Assembly (NCBI GenBank): GCA_030740135.1
Contig: JASLXW010000122.1
Location: forward strand, 1 to 9,636
DNA length: 9,636 nt
Reading direction: 5' to 3'
Source of the DNA: Nitrospinota bacterium
GTDB lineage: Bacteria > UBA8248 > JACPRG01
The notes beneath the pieces are model-generated. The model searched no databases and had not been told where the DNA came from. It worked only from the letters and a program-made list of their open reading frames with translations. Below are positions 1 to 7,541 of the stretch, piece after piece (the stretch's first letter is position 1; the number at the start of each line of letters is the position of its first letter). Made by a program: the position numbers and the translations under genes.

Positions 1-4
1 CCCC

Positions 5-31
5 GTGTCTCATATGTCTTGAACCCATACA
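5..31 (+). repeat. 27-base repeat, left copy
   Basis: This sequence begins GTGTCTCA and ends TGTCTTGAACCCATACA. It recurs in inverted orientation at 9194-9220, differing only at positions 13-14 (TA here, CC there). The four C's at 1-4 are also matched in the other copy if one base is skipped. It contains a direct repeat of TGTCT (6-10 and 15-19). It lies about 100 bases upstream of the membrane-protein gene and points toward it. It could be an activator site upstream of a promoter or the end of a mobile or repeat element; the sequence alone does not decide. Confidence 0.8.
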
Positions 32-36
32 GGTTC

Positions 37-65
37 TTTCAAGGCGTCGAGGAATATTGTACGAT
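37..65 (+). promoter_or_regulatory. Weak sigma70-like promoter candidate for the efflux gene set
   Basis: A -35-like TTTCAA (37-42) and a -10-like TACGAT (60-65) are separated by 17 bases. Both boxes are poor matches to consensus. The reason to list it is positional: it starts 5 bases after the left repeat, exactly as the better candidate on the other strand starts 5 bases after the right repeat. An alternative -10, TATTGT, lies at 55-60. Confidence 0.3.
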
Positions 66-86
66 GGGGACGGTTAAAATCCCCAT
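64..86. promoter_or_regulatory. Perfect inverted repeat ATGGGGA-N9-TCCCCAT, possible operator
   Basis: A perfect 7-base inverted repeat (64-70 with 80-86) brackets the AT-rich spacer CGGTTAAAA. It overlaps the -10 box and predicted start site of the candidate promoter at 37-65, which is a typical place for a repressor operator. It could instead form a short hairpin in the leader RNA. There is no T-run after it, so it is not a convincing terminator. Confidence 0.35.
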
Positions 87-133
87 GGTTACTGAAATCG
101 CATCCCGGTTGGATGAAAGCAAACCTTTAGAGA

Positions 134-526
134 ATGATCACCTTCGACCCCAATTATATCTTCACCGCGACGCAATCGACCGTCATCATCTACTTCATCA
201 TCATTCTTTTCAATATCATCTTCTGGATCGTGGATTCCGTGCGGGGAAACGCGCCCTCTCCCGAACATGCCTCCCCCCCGTTGCTCACCGTATTGATCGG
301 CCTGCTTTTAGGGTTTCTCGTAGCCCTTCCGATCACCTTCGCCTCTTATGCGCTCTTGTTGTTGCTCAATCCATACCTGTTCATCTTGAGAGCGCCCGTC
401 AAGGTCATCGTTTTTCTCGCCACCTGCCTGCTGACCATGGTGGCGATGGACTTGATGGTCGTTTTCATCGACAGGATCGCAAAGCGCCTCAAGGCGAACC
501 AACCGGCCGAGCGGGTTTCGGGATAA
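134..526 (+). CDS. Small integral membrane protein of unknown function (130 aa)
   Basis: I do not recognise the family. The protein is very hydrophobic, with probable membrane helices at about residues 14-34, 50-70 (possibly reaching 77) and 91-113. A Pro-rich polar loop lies near 38-50, and the C-terminal tail after 113 is basic, ending in a short polar stretch. By the positive-inside rule the tail is probably cytoplasmic. The ATG at 134 is the first start after an in-frame TAG at 128-130. Its ribosome-binding site is weak (only AGAGA directly upstream). It ends 105 bases before the adaptor gene on the same strand, so it may be the first gene of the efflux operon and could assist the pump or be an unrelated envelope protein. 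The even hydrophobic pattern across an uninterrupted frame supports it being a real gene. Confidence 0.7.
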   Translation: MITFDPNYIFTATQSTVIIYFIIILFNIIFWIVDSVRGNAPSPEHASPPLLTVLIGLLLGFLVALPITFASYALLLLLNPYLFILRAPVKVIVFLATCLLTMVAMDLMVVFIDRIAKRLKANQPAERVSG

Positions 527-631
527 GCGATGTCGACGCGCGGCGGATCGCCGCCACGCCCACTGATTCGTGAATATCGCGCCAATGTCGAAAACCGGAC
601 CCGCCCGCCGGGCCTGACGAGAGGACTCCCC

Positions 632-2002
632 ATGAGGAAAAATTGGCTTCTTCCGATCGTCGGGTCCGGGGTGATCGTCTTGTTGAGCGCCGCCCACATT
701 TCCGCGCAATCCCCCCGGGGGAAAAAGAGGTGGGGACCACGCCCGGCCGCGGTGGTGTTGAGCCCGGTGGTGGAAAAAAAAATCCGCAGGCAAATCACCT
801 CCATCGGGACAGTCGAGGCCCGGATCGCGACGACGGTCAGCGCGGAGATCCAAGGCTTGACGAAGGAGTTCAAGCTCCGGGAAGGCGACCGGGTCGAAAA
901 AGGGAAAACCATCCTCGTCCGGCTCAAGAACTCGGACCGGCGCATCGATCTGGCAGAGGCCGACGCCGCCCACCGCAAAGCCCAAGCGCAGCTCGACAAG
1001 CTCAAGAGAGGACTCCGGCAGGAAGAGATCGAGGAGGTCCGGGCCCAGCTCAAAGAGCGCAACGCCTTGATGCAGAAGTATCAGCGGGACATGGAACGGG
1101 CCGGCGAGCTGCTGCGAAGCAAGATCATCAACCTGTCCGAATACAACCGGACGGAGAGCGATTTTCTGGCCGCCAAGTATCAAGTCCAGCGCCTCGAGCA
1201 GTCTCTGCGCCTCGCGCAGATGGGAACGCGCAGAGAGGACATTGCCGGCCAGGAGGCCGAGGTCCAGCGCCAAAAGGCCAACCTGGACCGGATGCGGGAC
1301 GAGCTGGGGAAGACCGTCATCCGCGCCCCCATCTCCGGCTTCATCACGAAAAAGCACGTTGAAGTGGGCCAGTGGATTCAGCGGGGAGGCCGCGTGGCCG
1401 ACATCATCAACATCGACACCGTTCTCGTCCGAACGGGAATCCGGGAAAGGGACATCAGCCACGTGAAGGTCGGCGACGACGCGGTGATCGCCGTGGACGC
1501 CTACCCCGGCGTGACGTTTCGCGGAAAGGTCCGGGACATCATCCCCCAGGCCGACGTCGCCAGCCGGTCGTTTCCGGTCAAGATCGAGGTCGCCAACCCG
1601 CGGTACCGCCTCAAAGGCGGCATGTTCGCCCGGGTGAGGCTGTTCTACGGCGAAAAGCACCCCACCCTCATGGTGCCCAAGGACGCCCTGAGCCAGTTGG
1701 GGCTGCGGGCGCACGTCTTTGTCGTCGCGAACGGCCGCGCGCGCCTCGTTCCCGTGGAAACCGACCGGGTGATCGCGGGCCACGTCGAGATCATCGAGGG
1801 AAAACTCTCCAAGGCCGACCACGTTATCGTCACGGGAAATGAAACATTAAAGGATCGCGGACCCGTGATGGTGCGCGCCATCCGGACTCCGGAAGGGAAG
1901 CTGATCGCCGTCCGGGAAAAACCGGACGCCGGGCGGCCGAAGGCCGGCGCCTGGGACGGGAAAAGGAAAAGGCCGGCCGGCACGTCCGCCTCGTCTGAAT
2001 AG
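632..2002 (+). CDS. RND efflux periplasmic adaptor (HlyD/AcrA-type membrane fusion protein)
   Basis: This adaptor links an inner-membrane RND pump to an outer-membrane channel. I place the start at the ATG at 632 (456 aa). It has GAGG at 621-624, 7 bases upstream, and opens with a signal-peptide-like N-terminus: MRKNW, a hydrophobic core at residues 5-20, and a likely cut near AHISA-QS. There is no lipobox cysteine. An in-frame ATG at 530 would add 34 polar, Arg/Pro-rich residues before the signal and is less likely. The barrel-sandwich (lipoyl-like) halves are at about 66-103 and 226-260, separated by a long charged alpha-helical hairpin (about 105-225). The second half carries the classic adaptor motif VIRAPISGFITKKHVEVGQ (229-247). 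A beta-barrel (about 262-340) and membrane-proximal domain follow, and the end is basic and low in complexity. The transporter gene starts 20 bases downstream. The 105 bases upstream hold only a minor hairpin (GGCGG-ATCG-CCGCC, 542-555). The substrate cannot be read from the sequence. Confidence 0.92.
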   Translation: MRKNWLLPIVGSGVIVLLSAAHISAQSPRGKKRWGPRPAAVVLSPVVEKKIRRQITSIGTVEARIATTVSAEIQGLTKEFKLREGDRVEKGKTILVRLKNSDRRIDLAEADAAHRKAQAQLDKLKRGLRQEEIEEVRAQLKERNALMQKYQRDMERAGELLRSKIINLSEYNRTESDFLAAKYQVQRLEQSLRLAQMGTRREDIAGQEAEVQRQKANLDRMRDELGKTVIRAPISGFITKKHVEVGQWIQRGGRVADIINIDTVLVRTGIRERDISHVKVGDDAVIAVDAYPGVTFRGKVRDIIPQADVASRSFPVKIEVANPRYRLKGGMFARVRLFYGEKHPTLMVPKDALSQLGLRAHVFVVANGRARLVPVETDRVIAGHVEIIEGKLSKADHVIVTGNETLKDRGPVMVRAIRTPEGKLIAVREKPDAGRPKAGAWDGKRKRPAGTSASSE

Positions 2003-2022
2003 CGCCCAACCGGAACTTCTCG

Positions 2023-5000
2023 ATGAAGCTCATCGACTTCTGCGTTCGATATCCCGTGTCCGTCCTGGTGGGCGTGATCCTGCTGCTCCTGTTCGGGTTC
2101 ATCTCGATGCTCCGCATCCCGGTCCAGATGAAACCCACCGTGGACCGCCCGGAGGTTTCGGTCGAGACGAACTACCGGGGCGCCGCCCCCGCGGAAATCG
2201 AGCGGGAGATCACCGACCGGATCGAGGAGAAGCTGAACTCGGTCGAGGCCCTGAGCGAAATCACCTCCTCCTCCATCGAGGGCAAAAGCACCGTCCGCCT
2301 CACGTTCGACTGGGGAAGCAATAAGGACATCGCCCGCCTGGACGTCTCCGAGAAACTGGGCCTAGTGCGGGGACTTCCCGACGACGCCGACGAATCGCTC
2401 ATCCGTGCCGTCAACACCGATCAGGAGTCACCCATCGCCTGGATCGTCCTCAATCGGACAAAGGACCGGCAGGGGAACGTCCGGGCGCTGAACGAAGTCC
2501 GCATCGAGGCGGAGGACGTCATCAAACCCCGCTTCGAGCGGGTTCCCGGCGTCGGCGGGGTGCTGATGTTCGGGGGCCAGGAGCGGGAGGTCCAGGTGCT
2601 CCTCGACCCCCTCGCCCTCAGCGCGCGGAACCTGACCATCGGCGACGTGCGGCAAGCCCTGTTGCGGGAAAACCGGAACATCAAGGGCGGCACCATCAAC
2701 GAAGGCAAGCGCCGGTACATCGTGCGGACGGTGGGCCAGTTCACCGACCTGCGCCAGCTCGAGAGCGTCATCCTGGCCCGGCAGAACGGGACGGCCATCT
2801 ATCTGCGGGACGTCGGCAGCGTCCGGTTCGGTTACAAAGAGCGCGATCTCGTCGTCCGCCGGAACGGGATCCCCAGCATCGGGTTCGGCGTCCTGCGAAA
2901 AACGGGGGCCAACACCCTGGAGGTCATGGCGGGCGTCAAAAAGGAGTTGGTCCACCTGAACGAGAACGTCTACAAGGGAAAGGGGATTCAACTCCTTCAG
3001 TTGTATGACGAAACCCTCTACATCAAAGATTCCATCAACCTCGTCCTGCGCAACCTGGTGTACGGCGCGATCCTGGCCGTGTCCGTTCTCCTGCTCTATT
3101 TGAGAAACACGTCGAGCATCCTGATCATCGGGTTCAGCATCCCGATCTCGATAGTCTCGACCTTTATCTTCCTGAGGCTGTTCGACAGATCCCTGAACAC
3201 CATCTCCCTGGCCGGCTTGGCGTTCGCCTCCGGGATGGTCGTGGACAACACCATCGTGGTCCTGGAGAACATTTACCGGCATCGCCACATGGGAAAACCC
3301 CGGTTCCAGGCCGCCCTGGAAGGCGCCAAAGAAGTGTGGGGCGCCATCCTGGCCTCCACCCTGACGACGCTGGCTGTCTTCATTCCGGTGATCCTGGTCG
3401 AGGCGGAGGCGGGTCAGCTATTCGGCGACATCGCCCTGGCCATCAGCGTCGCCGTCGCCCTGTCGCTGATCGTATCGATCACGGTGATCCCCATGCTCTC
3501 CAGCCGGATCCTCCGCCTGGGGAGAACCCGCGAGAAGACCAGGAAACCGCTCGTCGATTGGCTGACCCTCGGCTGGCTGGGGCGCGGATTCTCGCGTTTT
3601 GTTCTCTCATTCGTCGGCTGGGTGATCCGATCGCGCACCCGAGGCCTGGCGTTCATCGTCCTGCTCGTCGGGGCCTCTCTCCTCGTCAGCTACACATTCA
3701 TGCCCCCCATCGACTACCTCCCGAAGGGGAACCGCAATCTCCTTTTCGGCCTCGTGAAGATCCCAGCGGGCTTCAACGTCGATGAAAAAGAGGCGATCAT
3801 CAAGACCCTGGAGCGGCGGTTCCTCAGGATCCCGGAGTTGAGGCGCGTCTTCTCCGTCATCCGCCTGACGGACCCGATCTTCGTCATCATCGTCAAGGAC
3901 GAGTTCGCCCGCACCCCGGCCCAGATGCGGGCGGTGGTCGCCAAGGTCCGCAAGCGGACGTTCGGCATTCCGGGCGCGCCCTTTGTGTTCGTCACGCAAT
4001 CGGCCCTGTTCCGCCGGCGCGGCGCGTTCCTGGGCGGGACGAACGTGGAGATCAACGTCAAGGGGGACGAGCTGGAAGAGATCCAGCGGATCGCCGCGGA
4101 GATCCAGGCGAACATCCGGCAAGCGCCCGATGTCAACTTCGCCAATTCAAGCTTCAAGCTGGGCAACCCGGAGCTCCAGGTCTACGTGGACCCGGAGCGG
4201 GCCTCGGACCTGGGTGTTTCAGTGGCCGAGCTGGGATACGTCGTCGAGACCCTCATCAGGGGGACCGAAGCGGGGAAGTTCCGGGAAAAAGGCCGCGAGA
4301 TCGACATCACCTTGAAGGGCAAGCTGGATAGGGCCATTCGCACGCAGGATCTGGAAGACATACTGCTCTACGCCCCCGGAGGGCGTCCGGTCCGTCTGTC
4401 CTCCATCGCCCGGGTGCGGCCCGCCTCCGGCCCCACGAAGATCGACCATTCCGACCTGGACCGCTCCATCACCCTGACGGTCAATATCCGCGGCGAGGTC
4501 CCGTTGGAGCAGGCCATCGACAACATCGACCGCCTGGTCGTCGGGCCGATACGCGCCCGGCTGCCCCTGGGCTACTCCATCAACCTTTCCGGCCAGGCCA
4601 AGGACCTGAAAGTAACCTGGGACACCCTGAAGTGGTCGTTCCTGCTCTCCCTGGTCATCGTCTATCTGCTGATGTGCTCCCTGTTCGAGTCCTTCACGCA
4701 CCCCTTCATCATCATGTTCAGCGTCCCGCTCGCGGCGACGGGGGGCATCCTGGGCGTGAAGCTGGCTCACACCCTCGATCCCTCCATCAAGATGGACGTC
4801 ATCACGATGCTCGGCTTCATCATCCTGGCGGGGATCGTCGTCAACAGCGCCATCCTGATCGTCCACCAGGCGCTGCACAACATGCGGAACGGACGCCCGC
4901 ACAATGAGGCCCTTCTCGAAAGTGTCGAGAGCCGACTGCGGCCGATCTTCATGACGGTGACCACGACGGTCTTCGGGATGCTGCCCGTGGTCGTAAGCTC

Positions 5001-5235
5001 GGGGGCGGGCTCCGAGCTCTACCGGGGCCTGGGGTCAGCCATCCTCGGCGGTCTCATCCTCTCCACCGTCTTCACCGTCTTCCTCGTGCCGGTCATGTTT
5101 TCCCTGTGGATGACGCTGAAGGACGACGTGTCCAGGCGTTTTCGCGGGCGGCCCGCCAAACCCGATTCAGGGGGCAAGACCCAAGACCCCGCTCGCCCCG
5201 ACGTAGAACCCGCGGGCGAGCCGTCCCCCGCCTGA
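2023..5235 (+). CDS. RND multidrug/solute efflux transporter, AcrB/HAE1 family (1070 aa)
   Basis: This is a proton-driven inner-membrane exporter that would work as a trimer with the adaptor encoded 20 bases upstream. The full-length RND plan is visible. TM1 is at about 11-29, followed by the first periplasmic pore/docking domain, a TM2-TM6 block (about 343-490), TM7 (about 540-560), the second periplasmic domain, and TM8-TM12 (about 873-1030). The TM4 motif GMVVDNTIVVLEN (404-416) keeps the first of the two aspartates of AcrB (D408 here) and has Asn at the second. TM10 reads GIVVNSAILIV (937-947), with Asn941 where AcrB has its proton-relay lysine. Such variants occur in HAE1-like branches, so this does not imply a dead pump. 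The C-terminal tail after 1035 is polar and Pro-rich. No outer-membrane factor gene is in the window. Drug, lipid, metal or metabolite export are all possible. Confidence 0.94.
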   Translation: MKLIDFCVRYPVSVLVGVILLLLFGFISMLRIPVQMKPTVDRPEVSVETNYRGAAPAEIEREITDRIEEKLNSVEALSEITSSSIEGKSTVRLTFDWGSNKDIARLDVSEKLGLVRGLPDDADESLIRAVNTDQESPIAWIVLNRTKDRQGNVRALNEVRIEAEDVIKPRFERVPGVGGVLMFGGQEREVQVLLDPLALSARNLTIGDVRQALLRENRNIKGGTINEGKRRYIVRTVGQFTDLRQLESVILARQNGTAIYLRDVGSVRFGYKERDLVVRRNGIPSIGFGVLRKTGANTLEVMAGVKKELVHLNENVYKGKGIQLLQLYDETLYIKDSINLVLRNLVYGAILAVSVLLLYLRNTSSILIIGFSIPISIVSTFIFLRLFDRSLNTISLAGLAFASGMVVDNTIVVLENIYRHRHMGKPRFQAALEGAKEVWGAILASTLTTLAVFIPVILVEAEAGQLFGDIALAISVAVALSLIVSITVIPMLSSRILRLGRTREKTRKPLVDWLTLGWLGRGFSRFVLSFVGWVIRSRTRGLAFIVLLVGASLLVSYTFMPPIDYLPKGNRNLLFGLVKIPAGFNVDEKEAIIKTLERRFLRIPELRRVFSVIRLTDPIFVIIVKDEFARTPAQMRAVVAKVRKRTFGIPGAPFVFVTQSALFRRRGAFLGGTNVEINVKGDELEEIQRIAAEIQANIRQAPDVNFANSSFKLGNPELQVYVDPERASDLGVSVAELGYVVETLIRGTEAGKFREKGREIDITLKGKLDRAIRTQDLEDILLYAPGGRPVRLSSIARVRPASGPTKIDHSDLDRSITLTVNIRGEVPLEQAIDNIDRLVVGPIRARLPLGYSINLSGQAKDLKVTWDTLKWSFLLSLVIVYLLMCSLFESFTHPFIIMFSVPLAATGGILGVKLAHTLDPSIKMDVITMLGFIILAGIVVNSAILIVHQALHNMRNGRPHNEALLESVESRLRPIFMTVTTTVFGMLPVVVSSGAGSELYRGLGSAILGGLILSTVFTVFLVPVMFSLWMTLKDDVSRRFRGRPAKPDSGGKTQDPARPDVEPAGEPSPA

Positions 5236-5250
5236 GCAGGCGCGGGACGG
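5221..5250. terminator. Long GC-rich hairpin at the 3' end of the RND gene
   Basis: The bases 5221-5234 pair with 5237-5250 with a single C-C mismatch. CCGTCCC matches GGGACGG outside, and CGCCTG matches CAGGCG inside. The transporter's TGA stop (5233-5235) lies at the apex. No T-run follows on either strand, so it is not a textbook intrinsic terminator. Its position between converging genes suggests transcription termination or protection of the mRNA 3' end. Confidence 0.5.
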
Positions 5251-5292
5251 CGGGATTGGCGTCGCGTCAAACTACGCTTCTGTTGTAGAAAT

Positions 5293-5307
5293 CCGGGCAA
5301 ATCCCGG
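5293..5307 (-). terminator. Short hairpin after pfkA, possible terminator
   Basis: Read on the - strand this is CCGGG-ATTTG-CCCGG followed by ATTTCT, beginning 9 bases after the phosphofructokinase stop codon. The stem is only 5 GC pairs and the T-rich tail is poor, so termination is plausible but weak. It may act together with the larger hairpin at 5221-5250. Confidence 0.35.
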
Positions 5308-5315
5308 CCGGCCTC

Positions 5316-6335
5316 TCAACCCCTCAATATTTCGAGGATTCGAAAGAGGCCCGCGTCGATGCTCTTCGTTCCGCCGATCACTTCTTCCAGAGGCGTCTGA
5401 ACAACCTCCCCCGCGCGCACGCCCACCATGATCCGGTCCGCGCCTCCCAGGACCGCCTCGACCGCCGCCACACCGAGACGGCTGGCCAGCACCCGGTCCC
5501 GCGCGGTCGGCGAACCGCCCCGTTGGATATGTCCGAGGACGCTCACGCGGGACTCGAGGTTCAGGTCCTTTCTCACCGCGTCGGCGATTCGCTGGGCGCC
5601 TCCCAACCCATCCCCTTCGGCCACGACCACGATGAACCCGCGCTTGCCGCGGTCGAACGCATCGCGAATCGACCGACAGAACGCTCCCAGGTCGGCTGCC
5701 TTCTCCGGAGCGAAGACCTCCTCCGCGCCGCCGGCGACCCCGACCTCCAGCGCGAGGATCCCGGCCTGCCTTCCCATCACTTCGACGAAGAAGATGCGCT
5801 CGTGCGAGAAGGCGGTGTCCCGGATGCGGTCGATGGCCTCCAGGGCGGTGTTGACCGCGGAGTCATAGCCGATGGTGTAGTCGGTGCCGCAGATGTCGTT
5901 GTCGATGGTCCCGGGGATGCAGACCACAGGCACGCCCTGCTCCCGGGACAGGAGATCCGCCCCCTGAAATGTCCCGTCGCCCCCGATGACAATCAGACCC
6001 TGGACATTGCGGGCCTTGAGGTTGGCCGCGGCTTTCTCCCGGCCCTCCGCGGTCCGAAAGGGCTTGCAGCGCGATGTCTCGAGGATGGTTCCGCCCCGCT
6101 GAATGATGCCCCGGACGTCTCGATTCGTGAGCGGCTCTATGTTGTCGTCCAAAAGGCCCCAATAACCGCGGCGGACGCCCCAGACGCCGTGACCGCGCGA
6201 CTCGGCCGTCCGGACCACGGCCCGGATGGCGGCGTTCATCCCGGGCGCGTCACCGCCGCCGGTCAGCAAGGCCAGGGTGGGGTCCGCCCCGGCGGCGGAA
6301 ATCGATCCGGGGACGGGCGAAGAGCTGAGGGACAT
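5316..6335 (-). CDS. pfkA: ATP-dependent 6-phosphofructokinase (339 aa)
   Basis: This enzyme phosphorylates fructose-6-phosphate to fructose-1,6-bisphosphate in the cytoplasm, the committed step of glycolysis. Family motifs appear in order: GGGDAPGMNAAIR (26-38), GGDGT (118-122), PGTIDND (141-147, catalytic base D145), MGRQAG (187-192) and GHIQRGG (268-274). Gly in GGDGT and Gly in PGTIDND are the ATP-type residues; pyrophosphate-dependent relatives carry Asp and Lys there. The two arginines after GMNAAI (R38, R42) match effector-site arginines of the E. coli enzyme, so allosteric control is likely. The ATG at 6335 gives about 16 residues more at the N-terminus than E. coli PfkA. It has no clear ribosome-binding site, so the exact start is less certain than the identity. 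It is the last gene of the aldolase-bisphosphatase-kinase set, 163 bases after fbp. Confidence 0.95.
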   Translation of the reverse strand: MSLSSSPVPGSISAAGADPTLALLTGGGDAPGMNAAIRAVVRTAESRGHGVWGVRRGYWGLLDDNIEPLTNRDVRGIIQRGGTILETSRCKPFRTAEGREKAAANLKARNVQGLIVIGGDGTFQGADLLSREQGVPVVCIPGTIDNDICGTDYTIGYDSAVNTALEAIDRIRDTAFSHERIFFVEVMGRQAGILALEVGVAGGAEEVFAPEKAADLGAFCRSIRDAFDRGKRGFIVVVAEGDGLGGAQRIADAVRKDLNLESRVSVLGHIQRGGSPTARDRVLASRLGVAAVEAVLGGADRIMVGVRAGEVVQTPLEEVIGGTKSIDAGLFRILEILRG

Positions 6336-6383
6336 GGCAGGAGGTTCCCGGGCAATCAAGCCTGCTGTCGTGAACGTCCTATC

Positions 6384-6399
6384 CAGGGCATGCGCCCTG
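6384..6399. other. Perfect hairpin in the fbp-pfkA gap
   Basis: CAGGGC (6384-6389) pairs perfectly with GCCCTG (6394-6399) around a 4-base loop. It sits 49-64 bases upstream of the pfkA ATG in the 163-base gap between fbp and pfkA. No T-run follows on the - strand. It could stop part of the transcription, mark an RNA processing site, or adjust kinase expression relative to the bisphosphatase. The rest of the gap holds no gene I can support. Confidence 0.4.
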
Positions 6400-6461
6400 A
6401 TCGGCGGGACCAGCCAGTGACGCTTGCGGGGCGACGCATTTCCGCGCTGGGCGCCACTTCG

Positions 6462-6490
6462 TATGTAAGCTCTTGCTCGGACAGCGGCAA
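6462..6490 (-). promoter_or_regulatory. Weak promoter candidate for pfkA
   Basis: On the - strand, TTGCCG (6490-6485) and TACATA (6467-6462) are 17 bases apart, about 125 bases upstream of the pfkA start. The -35 matches consensus at 4 of 6 positions and the -10 at 3 of 6. It would give the kinase its own transcript separate from fbp, but chance is a fair alternative. Confidence 0.22.
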
Positions 6491-6498
6491 ACCGGCGT

Positions 6499-7509
6499 TC
6501 AATCGCGCCGGCCCTGGTAAAACGCTTCGGCAAGGCGCACGTCTTCCTCGCAGCCGATGATGAGCGGGCAGCGTTGATGCAGGGCCTCGGGCTCGATGTC
6601 CAGGATTCGCCGCGAGCCGTTGCTTGCGGCGCCCCCGGCCTGCTCGACGATGAAGGCGAGGGGGTTGGCTTCGTAGAGGAGGCGAAGCTTTCCCTCGGGG
6701 CTCCTGCGATCCCCCGGGTAGAGAAAGATCCCGCCTTTGAGAAGGTTGCGGTGAAAATCGGCGACCAGGGAGCCGATGTAGCGGCCCGAATACGGACGGC
6801 CCGTCTCCGGGTCCATGTCCTTGAGGTGGTCGACAAACCGGTGGGTCTCTTCGGTCCAGTGGGCCGCGTTGCCTTCGTTGATGCTGTAAATCTTCCCGCG
6901 GGCCGGGGTCCGGATGTCCGGATGGGAGAGGAAGAATTCCCCGATCCGGGGGTCGAGCGTGAACCCGAACACACCGTTTCCCGTCGTATAGACCATCATG
7001 ACGCTCGAACCGTAGATGACATAACCCGCCGCGACCTGCTCGCTCCCGCGCTGTACGCAATCGCTCGGCTCCCCGCGTTCAGAGGCGCTCTTCTTGCGAA
7101 AGACAGAAAAAATGGTGCCGATGCTGACGTTGACGTCGATGTTGGAAGAGCCGTCCAACGGATCGTACAACAGGGCGTAATCTCCGGCCGGGAACCGCTC
7201 CGGAATCATAAACACGTCATCCATTTCCTCGGAAGCCATCGCGCAAAGGTAACCGGTGTGTTCCAGGCAGTTGCGGACGGTCGTATTGGCGAACTCGTCC
7301 AGCTTCTGGACCTCCTCCCCCTGGATATTGGTTTTTCCGGTCAACCCCAGGATGTCCGCCAGGCCGGCCTTGTTGACCTCGCTGTAGATGATCTTGCCCG
7401 CCAGGGCGATCTGCGTCAGAAGGCCCGTGAACACGCCCTGGGCCCCGGGGAAGCGCGTCTGCTCTTCCGCGATGCAGCGCTCCAACGTCATGCCGAGATC
7501 AGCGGCCAC
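6499..7509 (-). CDS. fbp: Class I fructose-1,6-bisphosphatase (336 aa)
   Basis: This enzyme hydrolyses fructose-1,6-bisphosphate to fructose-6-phosphate in gluconeogenesis or the Calvin cycle, using Mg2+. Class I motifs are clear: ASEE (92-95), the metal/phosphate motif [12 protein letters not shown] (116-127), [12 protein letters not shown] (166-177), [18 protein letters not shown] (243-260) with FLYPGD just after, and [20 protein letters not shown] (274-293). The length matches E. coli Fbp. I chose the GTG at 7509 because GGAGG lies 5 bases upstream. The ATG at 7491, six codons in, is closer to the E. coli start but has no ribosome-binding site. The gene begins 32 bases after the aldolase stop, so the two are almost certainly co-transcribed. 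Its neighbour on the other side encodes the opposing kinase. Confidence 0.95.
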   Translation of the reverse strand: MAADLGMTLERCIAEEQTRFPGAQGVFTGLLTQIALAGKIIYSEVNKAGLADILGLTGKTNIQGEEVQKLDEFANTTVRNCLEHTGYLCAMASEEMDDVFMIPERFPAGDYALLYDPLDGSSNIDVNVSIGTIFSVFRKKSASERGEPSDCVQRGSEQVAAGYVIYGSSVMMVYTTGNGVFGFTLDPRIGEFFLSHPDIRTPARGKIYSINEGNAAHWTEETHRFVDHLKDMDPETGRPYSGRYIGSLVADFHRNLLKGGIFLYPGDRRSPEGKLRLLYEANPLAFIVEQAGGAASNGSRRILDIEPEALHQRCPLIIGCEEDVRLAEAFYQGRRD

Positions 7510-7514
7510 AAAAT

Positions 7515-7519
7515 CCTCC
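7515..7519 (-). promoter_or_regulatory. Ribosome-binding site deciding the fbp GTG start
   Basis: GGAGG on the - strand ends 5 bases before the GTG at 7509-7507. The later ATG at 7491 is preceded by CTGATCTCGGC with no purine-rich site. This is the main reason for calling the GTG start. Confidence 0.7.
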
Positions 7520-7541
7520 GGCTTCCGGACCCCCGCCGGTT

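Noticed and set aside
19..573. 184-codon open frame on the + strand beginning with TTG
   Set aside because: It starts inside the 27-base repeat, overlaps the membrane-protein gene in another frame, and its product becomes a low-complexity Arg/Pro/His-rich string. It is a shadow frame.
530..631. Earlier in-frame ATG for the adaptor at 530
   Set aside because: It would put 34 charged, Pro-rich residues in front of a clear signal peptide, whereas the ATG at 632 has a well-placed GAGG.
308..1822. 504-codon open frame on the - strand opposite the adaptor gene
   Set aside because: It is a mirror of a GC-rich real gene; the product is His/Asp/Gly-rich with no recognisable motif.
5523..6560. 345-codon open frame on the + strand opposite pfkA
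   Set aside because: The opposite strand encodes an unmistakable phosphofructokinase; this frame has no recognisable domain.
6336..6974. N-terminal extension of the pfkA frame back to 6974
   Set aside because: The extra 213 residues are an off-frame reading of fbp, and the kinase family begins near the ATG at 6335.
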